The notes under the pieces: generated by a model
Seen by the model: the letters and a program-made list of their open reading frames with translations, nothing else
Told to the model about the DNA's origin: nothing
Database searches by the model: none
Assembly (NCBI GenBank): GCA_027577415.1
Contig: JANBQS010000809.1
Span: forward strand, 1-11,651
Source of the DNA: Coemansia sp. RSA 922
Lineage: Eukaryota > Kickxellomycota > Kickxellomycetes > Kickxellales > Kickxellaceae
Direction of reading: 5' to 3'
Length of the DNA stretch: 11,651 bases
Part shown: positions 1-7,498 of the stretch, piece after piece
How positions within the stretch are numbered: the first letter of the stretch is position 1
Layout: every line of letters begins with the position of its first letter
Program-made: the position numbers and the translations under genes

Positions 1-62
1 AAAAATGCAGGAAGAAGGAAAATGAGAAAAAGAGAAAAGGAAAGAGAGGAGAAAAGGAGAAA
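1..62 (-). promoter_or_regulatory. Purine-rich tract, possible leader of a leftward gene outside the window
   Basis: The + strand is almost entirely A and G here, so the - strand is a C/T-rich tract. The leaders before the VPS17 start (about 1855-1920, read on -) and the F-box start (7445-7491, read on +) have the same character. Fungal promoters often carry such tracts just upstream of start codons. By analogy this could be the leader of a further - strand gene beginning left of position 1. The rest of the spacer to 278 is the 3' flank of VPS17, and I see no gene or RNA in it. Confidence 0.3.
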
Positions 63-278
63 TTGCTATTCGCGCAATAATGTGATTTTTAATTGAAAAA
101 GGGTAATCCGAAAGCGTACGTTCCATGACGCAGAGTTCGCATGCACACTCCCCCCAAAAGACCAGTACTTCCAGCGCACGAGTCATGAACTTGGGCCCGT
201 ATTGGGTCACACACTCAGTTATACGGAAAAGGGATTGTCACTAGCAGAAGTAAAAAAAAAACCTAGGCCGGGTTTCCG

Positions 279-1796
279 TCACTTGTTGTGAGCTACGCCG
301 GCAGATGCAGTAGCAGCACTTTCTTTGCCAGCACTGCTACCATGGCGGATAAACTCCAGTACAGCCTTGAACTCAGTCAGCACCTGGCGCTCGACGTGCA
401 GCTGGTCTCTAGCCAAGGCGCCAAACATAGCCCGAATATCGCCCTCCCTGTTAGTCTCAAAGGCCCTCAGATCCGCGGCCAGCACCCTGTCAACCCTCTC
501 AGCGCGCTGGCGCTTATTATCGGCATCAGACTTGGCAACATTAAACTCTGCCAACGTCTCTTGCACTTGCTCAGGGCTGATATGCGACGACGACCGGAGC
601 ACAGCCACCGACTGCCTTTTGCGCTCCAACTGGCGCTCGGCAACTTGATGTTCGGTGAATATCACCTGCCGATTGTTCAGCGTCTTTTGCACATAGTCGC
701 ACGCCACCATATAAATGTCATCCACCGCTATGGCTCGCGACCCCTCCATATTGGCCTGCGACATGGCGCACGACCCAGTGGTCAAAAAACACTTGCCCAG
801 TCGCTTAAACGACCTGGACAGCGGCGCGCTATGCTCAATGACGCCAACTGATACCAGTTTAGTCCCGACTTCTCGAAGGTCGCCCGATAGCCGCATGCGC
901 GTCCGGGCCATTCTTCCGTGCCATCGCCGCGCCTCGCCAATATTCTTCTGGAACACTTCCAAGTTACTAGACGTCTGCTCCAGCTCCAGCTCGAACGGCG
1001 ATGGGTTGGAGCTACGAGCAACCCGCTGTTTGTTTTTGTTGCCCCACGAAAAGAACCCACTGCCCAAAGACGAGCCATGCGGCGACATGCTCAAAGCACT
1101 GGTTGTCGAAGACGTCAGCGCTGGGTTGAACGCAAACTGCGCCTCCACAAACTGTCGCAGCTCATAGTCCTGCTGCAAAATAGGGTGCTCCGACACTCGC
1201 TTCAGCCACTGTTGTAACAGCAGCACAACGAGCCGGTCATTGTGATAGTCGGGCACGTACTTTGACACCGTCGTTCCAGACCCCAATGTCGGCACCAAGC
1301 ACTCCGGGTACGTTGCTCGCAAGTGCGACTCCAGTCGCTCAAACTCAATCTGGTTTCTCTCTATGCCCGTATATTTGCGAGCCTTGTAGTTTGGCATGTT
1401 TGTCACCACGTCAAAAGTAAAGTTGGGCGATCGCTTCGACCGGTCTACCATCTGCCCAACCGTAAACGACAATAGCGGCCGTGGACCCTTTGCCGAGGCA
1501 TTTGATTGCGGTACACTATCAGCTACTGACTGTGAGGTGTATTCGCCTTGGCTGTGCTGGCGGCCACTGGTCTCCTCGCGCCCATCAGGGATGCTGTCGG
1601 CGTCGTCGTCATCCTCGTCGCTGTGTGTTGGTTCCTCTGCCTGATTCACAGGGCCCCACGGAGCCGCTTGCTCAGCCTCATTGGCAGAAAAGGGGTTTAT
1701 AAGGTCGGAGTAAAGAGAATTGCGCATGGCATCTGGCACCACGGGCTGCTGTTGCTGTGGCAGACGATGAGGGTCAATTTCATCTTCGTTAAACAT
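279..1796 (-). CDS. VPS17: PX-BAR sorting nexin, Vps17-like retromer subunit
   Basis: This 505-residue protein would be the SNX-BAR subunit that pairs with Vps5 in fungal retromer, tubulating endosomal membrane to return cargo receptors to the Golgi. Residues 1-105 are a disordered acidic tail with an HSDEDDDDAD run. Residues 108-226 form a PX domain (FTFDVVTNMPNYKARKYTG, then YPECLVP at 163-169). Residues about 265-485 are helical and charged, as in a BAR domain. The YPECLVP block and the R-N-Q at 147-149, in place of the usual PX R-R-Y/F, resemble Vps17 more than Snx4, Snx41 or Vps5. The ATG at 1796 is the first in this frame; the open frame further upstream has only a TTG and reads as an AT-rich leader. 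The stop is TGA at 279-281. The 1950 stop of RIF1 lies 153 bp upstream on the same strand. The PX-BAR class is firm; the Vps17 assignment is probable. Confidence 0.8.
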   Translation of the reverse strand: MFNEDEIDPHRLPQQQQPVVPDAMRNSLYSDLINPFSANEAEQAAPWGPVNQAEEPTHSDEDDDDADSIPDGREETSGRQHSQGEYTSQSVADSVPQSNASAKGPRPLLSFTVGQMVDRSKRSPNFTFDVVTNMPNYKARKYTGIERNQIEFERLESHLRATYPECLVPTLGSGTTVSKYVPDYHNDRLVVLLLQQWLKRVSEHPILQQDYELRQFVEAQFAFNPALTSSTTSALSMSPHGSSLGSGFFSWGNKNKQRVARSSNPSPFELELEQTSSNLEVFQKNIGEARRWHGRMARTRMRLSGDLREVGTKLVSVGVIEHSAPLSRSFKRLGKCFLTTGSCAMSQANMEGSRAIAVDDIYMVACDYVQKTLNNRQVIFTEHQVAERQLERKRQSVAVLRSSSHISPEQVQETLAEFNVAKSDADNKRQRAERVDRVLAADLRAFETNREGDIRAMFGALARDQLHVERQVLTEFKAVLEFIRHGSSAGKESAATASAGVAHNK

Positions 1797-1949
1797 TGGC
1801 GCCAAAATAAAGATACAATAAGGAAATGAGAAACGACAAAATAGATTTTGTAATAAAAAAGAACAGGTAAAAAAAATGCAACAAAAAAAGAGAGACAAAA
1901 GAAAGCAAAAGTGAAAAAGAGTTCGACTACAAAGAAGAATGCGGAGAGC
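1797..1949 (-). promoter_or_regulatory. Short spacer between RIF1 and VPS17 with pyrimidine-rich leader
   Basis: This 153 bp stretch must hold both the RIF1 3' end and the VPS17 promoter and leader. On the - strand about 1855-1920 is dominated by T and C with runs of T, a common form of fungal core promoter and leader. No TATA box stands out. A translation of this region gives a hydrophobic, Phe/Cys-rich string that could be mistaken for a signal peptide, but it has no ATG. Confidence 0.4.
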
Positions 1950-4900
1950 TTAGAGCCGCTCATGCATCGCTTGGCACAGTTTCAACTGCATGCCTGCAAG
2001 GGCCATTTGCGCATGACTAATATCAGCCAGCTGAAGTGATGAGGAATCGACTACAGTCTCCATCTCCACAAGCAGTCGCCGCAGCCGCTCCGGTCCGCTG
2101 ACAGGAAGAGGGGGAGGAGGGGAGTCTGGCGTAGTTTCACGACTAGAATCAACAGTCACTGACTTGCGGCGCCTCGTGCGCTTGCGCTTCTTGCCTCGCG
2201 GAGTACCACACAGCTCGCTCTCTTTCAGACACACCTCTTGTATGGGCTGCGACATTGCCGACGTACCTGTATCGTCTATTTCCATGTGGTCTTCAGCTTT
2301 GATATCCGCGCCGCAGTCACCAGAGTTGTCGCCAACACCGCTGTCGTCATCGCTTCCGCCAACCATGCCCAGCAAGCGTCTCGCCATCTCAACCAACTGA
2401 CTAGACTTGGCGGCCAGACCCGCATAGGCGCCATGACTAGGTATGTCAGGTATACCGAGTGGGTCCAGGCAGCTATCGCTAACATCGTTCTTGTGCTCGG
2501 TGTTACTGTCGCCGATATGGAATACGGACTGTAACAGAATCTTGACAGTCGCCCGCGCACACTCTACTCTGCCCTCGCTAAAAGATCCCGAGTACTTGAG
2601 CAATTCTTGCAGCAGCCGCTCACAACTCGCATGTGCGTGCAGTATGCAAGCTTCTGTATCGCTCAGCAAGAACTGTTCTGCCAAAATGTCCCTCCAAGAG
2701 TACGGCTCTTCGTGCGACGAGTCCTGCTTCGGGCTAGGCACACAGGAGAGTACAAGCAAATGCGCCGTCATGTAGCGGTACAAAGTGCCAACCAAGTCTT
2801 TTGGCAAGTTCCAGCTGTGCGTCGATATTTGCCTAAATGTAGCCAAATACTCTGACGAAAGCTCGAACCTGTCGCAAGCAAGCAGGTCGTAGATTGCCAT
2901 GTAGCTCGATCTCCAAAACTGACCATTATCCCAGACACTACTCTCGCATACGTTGGACTGGCGCAGGATCTCTTGCAGCACGGGCGGCGTACGGTGGAAC
3001 AAGCATACGAATGATCTGACGATGACCGCCGACAAATCTGTTCTAATGCGGTCCTCAGATAGTGGAATCCAAGTCACAATCCACTCCAACGCGCTGACGA
3101 GATACTCGACTTGGGACCGATCGGATATTAGAGTCTCAGGCTTCCGATACTGTAGATAATGTGAGACAGCACATAGCATCGCAGCGACATCGCCCAAGTC
3201 GTGGGTGCCGGCAGCCCCCGAGTGCGGTGCTACTGGCAAGAAGCAAGGGGCAGAGAGTTCCGCCTCCATTTTCTCCGACGAGTGTAAAGCCCGCTTCTCA
3301 TCCTCCCGTGCCAGTTGGCCAATACGCTCAATCACGTCGGCAAACCCAGACGCCCGGACCATGCCCAAGTATGTTGGCTTTGGCAAATCGTACGAGTATA
3401 GGCGCTGGCAAGAGTCATCCGAGTGGTACTTGCTCCGACAAGCACTAAGCACCAAACTGCAGCATATCTTGCCCGCTTGTTCGTCTGCGAGGCCAAGCCG
3501 CGGACCCTCGGTAGAACCATTAGGGGGTAGGTTGGCACAGGGTGTCCATTCGACTGTAGCAAATGTCTGCGTGAACTGTGGCTCGCCAGCCATGCAGTAT
3601 TGGCTTAGCACGTCAGACAGTCGCCGCGTAATCGCCTGGTAGAGCATCGAACGGGGCACCAGAGCGATGTCGATTTTGCCACACTGCCTACTGTCAGCCC
3701 AAGCCTGAGGGCTGAATGGCGTCGTCGTATGGGCATAAGCAAAGACAAGCTTTCGAATAGCCTCTGGAACCTGACTCTTGCCATGACTACAAGTGCCAGT
3801 GTTCGCCGCAGGCAAAGCCTCTATGGCGCTCAGAGCCATTGCAACTGTGTCACATAGCTCGCCGTACGATTTAAAGTCATCCTCGCAAGCTCGCTCGCTC
3901 GAACTGCATTCCACCGCACTAGACAGACGACCCAAGACCAAACCGCTCTTGATAAACGCACACATGGCATCCAATATCACGGGTAGCGTCGGACTAGTGA
4001 GACTCAAGCCGACAATATAGCGACACATAATCTCCGTGTGGTCACCATAGTACTCAGTGTCGGAAGAAAACGGCCCATGCGTCGTCGACAGACCCTTGCC
4101 ATCGCTGGCGGCAAGCGTCGTAGTACCGATAATCATTTGTGGAATGACAAACCGCGGCACCTTATCGTCAGCCAGTACAAACCGATTAAGCAATGCCGCC
4201 AGTACTCTAGCTACAATCTCGCGCACAGACAATTCGACTTCGTCCTCGAGTAATTTGGGAATACCTGTAATGACGTCAATGTTGCTGCCGATTTCTTCGC
4301 CCAACGCGTACACTAGTGTCGCCCAACATCTCACGCAAGCCAGGCGCACCGCCACGGGCTGCTGTCCAGTCTTTAACAACAAGGCGACGGGTGTGAGGAT
4401 CAGGTCAATGCACTTTTTGCGCCGCAACTGCTTGGAGTGATAAAAGGCGTAGATCAGGCACCGCCATTGCATTAACGCGGCCACCAGAACTTGCGTGTCT
4501 GTCGAGTTAAAACACTGCTGAACGACTTTGAGCATGTCGTTGAGCCTGGTACGGCAATGTTTGGCGAAAATCGTAACGTACATACCCCACACTCTCGATA
4601 GGAGCACTGGCTCACCGCGGTCAAACAACTGGCAGGAGAGCTCAAGGAAGCGGTCAAAGTTAGCCTCCAAAAACTTCTGCGCTTGCATGTCCATCTCAGG
4701 GCCATGTAGGTCGGCGGCTATCCAGGGAATGTTTTGCCTAATAATGCTGTCGGCATTTGTGCGAATGCTTCGTACGGGGTTGACGATACAGAAGAACACT
4801 GGGAGTAGCCATAGATGGAATACTTCGCGCATTGCTCCTGGAGTACGTCGAAGCAGGCTCTCCACTGCAGATAGGCATTCGAACTGCACCGATGTTGATG

Positions 4901-5780
4901 TCGAAAATGATGTCAATACTCGCGCACACAGTTTGGCTAGGTCAGGAATAAGCGGCTGGAACGATGCTGGAGGCGCCCGTAGCATACTGATACACCATAC
5001 GCCGGCCTGGCACACGGCCTTGTCGGCCTTGAAGTTAGCCGATATTCTCCTGTGCATGGCTACCAATAGGGCGCCTACTCTGACGGCGGGGACTGCACTG
5101 CAGACATTGGCGATATGCAAAATACACCCAAGACACTTGACTGCCACCAAAACCACTTGACGCGAGACATCCTCATCAACTAGGTCGCGCTCCACGCAGT
5201 CGAGCAACCGCTCAGTATCCTCTAGATGGTCGACGAGCTTGGCTGGGAACTTGGCTGACAGGCCGCAGAGCTTGTTGTAGATCATCGCAGCCAACACACT
5301 TGTAGACTCGCTATCCAACACAAGGTCATGTAGGCGCTTGACTGTCGCAGGGAACGCCTCTTCAAACGTCTGTGCTTCATTACTCGCTGCACTCGGAGAA
5401 CCCGCCGAAGGACCACCAAACAAAACCCGAGCTGCTGGCTCAAGCATAGCCCGGCCATTACTGGCTGTGTGGTCGCCGTGGTCGGCCTCACTGCTAAGCT
5501 GATCACCTTCGAGTATACTGCTACGCTTGAGAATGCTGCGTGAGTACGGACGCAACCGAGCTCGTGTTGGCGACGAATGAGGTGCAGTTTGCGAGTGAAT
5601 TTCCTCATTGCTCGGCGAAAAGTGCACACGTCTGATAGAACTAGGAAGTAAAGAGGCCGGCGCTGTGACATTTGGTGGAGTTACCAGCGCTGACTGCGAA
5701 TTGGCCGTCCGATTGGTAACTGGCGTCTCTGGCGGACTGCCGTTGTCACTGTTGCTGGCTAGAGTCGACTTTGACGCCAT
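1950..5780 (-). CDS. RIF1: Rif1, telomere and replication-timing regulator, PP1-docking protein
   Basis: This 1276-residue nuclear protein would recruit protein phosphatase 1 to chromatin to counter Dbf4-dependent kinase at origins, and act at telomeres. Residues about 140-520 match the Rif1 N-terminal helical-repeat domain; the strongest blocks are MQWRCLIYAF near 437-446 and RLACVRCWATLVYALG at 479-494. The disordered N-terminus carries RVHF (51-54) and SILK (82-85), the two classical PP1-docking motifs, with an S-P site directly after the first. Near the C-terminus are an acidic stretch, a basic cluster GKKRKRTRRRK (1196-1206, likely nuclear localisation), a PPPPLP run and a final helical segment of about 45 residues. 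The length is near the 1400 residues of fission yeast Rif1 and shorter than budding yeast Rif1. The start is the ATG at 5778-5780 and the stop is TAA at 1950-1952. No intron is needed. Confidence 0.88.
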   Translation of the reverse strand: MASKSTLASNSDNGSPPETPVTNRTANSQSALVTPPNVTAPASLLPSSIRRVHFSPSNEEIHSQTAPHSSPTRARLRPYSRSILKRSSILEGDQLSSEADHGDHTASNGRAMLEPAARVLFGGPSAGSPSAASNEAQTFEEAFPATVKRLHDLVLDSESTSVLAAMIYNKLCGLSAKFPAKLVDHLEDTERLLDCVERDLVDEDVSRQVVLVAVKCLGCILHIANVCSAVPAVRVGALLVAMHRRISANFKADKAVCQAGVWCISMLRAPPASFQPLIPDLAKLCARVLTSFSTSTSVQFECLSAVESLLRRTPGAMREVFHLWLLPVFFCIVNPVRSIRTNADSIIRQNIPWIAADLHGPEMDMQAQKFLEANFDRFLELSCQLFDRGEPVLLSRVWGMYVTIFAKHCRTRLNDMLKVVQQCFNSTDTQVLVAALMQWRCLIYAFYHSKQLRRKKCIDLILTPVALLLKTGQQPVAVRLACVRCWATLVYALGEEIGSNIDVITGIPKLLEDEVELSVREIVARVLAALLNRFVLADDKVPRFVIPQMIIGTTTLAASDGKGLSTTHGPFSSDTEYYGDHTEIMCRYIVGLSLTSPTLPVILDAMCAFIKSGLVLGRLSSAVECSSSERACEDDFKSYGELCDTVAMALSAIEALPAANTGTCSHGKSQVPEAIRKLVFAYAHTTTPFSPQAWADSRQCGKIDIALVPRSMLYQAITRRLSDVLSQYCMAGEPQFTQTFATVEWTPCANLPPNGSTEGPRLGLADEQAGKICCSLVLSACRSKYHSDDSCQRLYSYDLPKPTYLGMVRASGFADVIERIGQLAREDEKRALHSSEKMEAELSAPCFLPVAPHSGAAGTHDLGDVAAMLCAVSHYLQYRKPETLISDRSQVEYLVSALEWIVTWIPLSEDRIRTDLSAVIVRSFVCLFHRTPPVLQEILRQSNVCESSVWDNGQFWRSSYMAIYDLLACDRFELSSEYLATFRQISTHSWNLPKDLVGTLYRYMTAHLLVLSCVPSPKQDSSHEEPYSWRDILAEQFLLSDTEACILHAHASCERLLQELLKYSGSFSEGRVECARATVKILLQSVFHIGDSNTEHKNDVSDSCLDPLGIPDIPSHGAYAGLAAKSSQLVEMARRLLGMVGGSDDDSGVGDNSGDCGADIKAEDHMEIDDTGTSAMSQPIQEVCLKESELCGTPRGKKRKRTRRRKSVTVDSSRETTPDSPPPPLPVSGPERLRRLLVEMETVVDSSSLQLADISHAQMALAGMQLKLCQAMHERL

Positions 5781-6147
5781 TCCAACACAAGAACCAAAAT
5801 AGAAATAAATATAGAATAATAATAAGACAACGCGTCGCGATAAAGAGTCAAAAAGAGCACGGGTGCGTTTTGTCTTGCATCTCTGATCAAGTCGAAAAAA
5901 AAGCTCCTTGAGCCGACTGTCACGGCAGCTCGCTGTTTACTTTAAAATTGGGGGGTGAAACATGATTGCTTTTCCCCAGCTTTGGACATCGATAGGCCTG
6001 TGTCTACTCAACTGCTAGAGTCTATGTCACCTGAGTAGTCCTTATAATTATCACGAATGATTATTTTCGAGGGACCAAAAACTAGATGTAAGCGCCCAAT
6101 GAGCCATTCTCGTTGTTTAGACTATTTTTTTTCACCCACCGTTTAAT
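5781..6147. promoter_or_regulatory. Divergent promoter region between RIF1 and MTQ1
   Basis: This 367 bp spacer separates two genes pointing away from each other, so it should carry both promoters. An ACGCGT hexamer lies at 5830-5835, followed by CGCGA, about 50 bp from the RIF1 start. ACGCGT is the MluI cell-cycle box recognised by MBF-type G1/S regulators in yeasts. The same hexamer occurs at least three more times in the window by chance (4304-4309, 7810-7815, 11135-11140), so function is unproven. A T-rich stretch with an 8-T run lies just before the MTQ1 start. No open frame or RNA gene was seen. Confidence 0.5.
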
Positions 6148-7253
6148 ATGCCACGCTGTTCGGGAAATAACACGCTTCTTCCCCTGTTGCGCAAGCTATC
6201 CGAGAGTTTAGGAGAGCAACAAGCCAAGAATGAGTTGCGGTGGCTGATCGAGCACGCTCGCAAAGATATAGGAGATGGCATCAATATCCAACAGCACATG
6301 ACAGCGCAAAATACAGAGCACAAGGGCGCGAGACTATGGCGGGAGCAACCAGCGCGGACGGCTGACGAAATTGAACGGGACAGCGAGCGGCTTAGCTCAG
6401 TACAGCATGCATGGTTACGACAGGCTATATCCGACCGCACTGAACGACATAAACCACTTCAGTATATTATCGGCGAACAGCAATTCGGCAAAACAAACAT
6501 CATAGTGCGACCGCCAGTGCTCATTCCGCGATGGGAGACCGAAGAGTGGGTACTACGGCTAGCCGAGCTCATAAACTCACATACCGACAATGTCAGAGAT
6601 ATGCAGTTGCAGCAGGGCTTGGGGGTTCCCAGACCATTGAACATACTCGAGGCATGCACGGGGTCAGGATGCGTTGCTCTGGGGCTGGGTTGCGAGCTGA
6701 CTGACAATTCAGCGCGAATCTTGGGCGTGGACATATCTGACAACGCTCTGGAATTAGCAATGGATAACTTGGCTTACAACGAAATGCTACTGAGTAACCA
6801 CGTACACTTCCGCAAAGTAGATCTTCAACAACCAGTCCACACGCTGCCTGCACAGTTACAGGTTGACGAGGGCGTTTCGGCCGGCTGGGACATGATTGTA
6901 TCCAACCCGCCTTATGTCACGCCGTCAGAGTATCGGGATCTAGATGCCGATGTGCGGGAATGGGAAGACATTCGTGCCCTAGTGCCATTACCACCTGGTA
7001 CGACTGACCTGCAAAATGTGCCAAGTGAGGACTTGGACCCCTCGGGCATGTCGTTTGTTGTGCAGTTGGCTAAGCTGGCAAAGAGGCGTCATTGCGCTTG
7101 GACTCCCTGCCGAGACTAGTGGTGGAAATTGGCAGCACTGAGCAAGCCCAAGCAGCCTGTCAGATAATGCATGACCACGGTCTAAACTCGACTGAGGTTT
7201 GGAAAGACATGGCCGGGACTGATCGAGTTGTACTAGGCTATTTCAAGCAATAA
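6148..7253 (+). CDS. MTQ1: HemK/PrmC-type release-factor glutamine methyltransferase, frame broken near 7080
   Basis: This enzyme class transfers a methyl group from S-adenosylmethionine to the Gln of the GGQ motif in peptide release factors. The full-length form with an N-terminal helical domain suggests the mitochondrial-type Mtq1 rather than Mtq2. Visible motifs are PLQYIIGEQQFG (103-114), IPRWETEEWV (126-135), the SAM loop EACTGSGCVALGLG (168-181), the VDIS acidic loop (194-197) and the catalytic NPPY (253-256). The first frame ends at a TAG at 7117-7119, after 323 residues. The conserved C-terminus (LVVEIG, then KDMAGTDRVVLGYFK) continues in another frame to a TAA at 7251-7253. The switch falls near the A run at 7080-7082, and one missing base there would restore family spacing, giving roughly 368 residues. 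It may be an assembly error or a real lesion. The first ATG, at 6148, was taken as the start. Confidence 0.82.
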
Positions 7254-7254
7254 A
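7249..7254 (+). terminator. AATAAA polyadenylation-type signal overlapping the MTQ1 stop
   Basis: AATAAA spans the TAA stop at 7251-7253 of the shifted methyltransferase frame and is followed by an AT-rich stretch. Fungal 3'-end signals are loose and this site is very close to the stop, so a downstream A/T-rich element may be the working one. Confidence 0.25.
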
Positions 7255-7444
7255 TTATTATTCGAGCGTTTATTTAAAATTTTGACATCTCCGCTGAGTG
7301 AAAGAGTAACTTCACAAGCATAGTTGTACCTACAGCAATATAACTCAGATCAAGGGTATCAAATTTGGCTACGTAATCATTTTCTTCCCGCAGCCAGCTT
7401 GACCGTGGCTACATTTTCTTCTCTCCAACAAAAAAGCTTACAGT

Positions 7445-7491
7445 ATTCTTCTTTCCTCTCTTCTTTCTCAAGATTTTTCATCTCTCTACTT
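7445..7491 (+). promoter_or_regulatory. Pyrimidine-rich leader of the F-box gene
   Basis: An almost unbroken run of T and C ends a few bases before the ATG at 7499. Such tracts mark the transcription start and leader of many fungal genes. The rest of the 7254-7498 spacer (245 bp) shows nothing else I can name. Confidence 0.4.
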
Positions 7492-7498
7492 GTCAACC

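Noticed and set aside
1797..1898. Upstream extension of VPS17 giving a hydrophobic, signal-peptide-like N-terminus
   Set aside because: The extension opens at a TTG and has no ATG; the bases are the T-rich leader. The first ATG is at 1796.
4271..4278. TGACGTCA, a perfect CRE/ATF-type palindrome
   Set aside because: It lies deep in the RIF1 coding region and an 8-mer of this kind is easily found by chance.
4528..5160. A 210-codon + strand frame inside RIF1, and similar long + strand frames across 288-1829
   Set aside because: They are antisense to well-supported genes, carry no recognisable domain and have low-complexity Arg/Ser/Leu-rich translations.
7025..7074. A 50-bp intron (GTGAGG to CTAAG) that would join the two methyltransferase frames
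   Set aside because: It would remove the GMSFVVQLAKLA block, which matches a conserved part of the family. A single missing base explains the frame change without losing it.
7490..7498. Upstream start for the F-box protein
   Set aside because: The codon is TTG. The ATG at 7499 has the better context and directly follows the pyrimidine tract.
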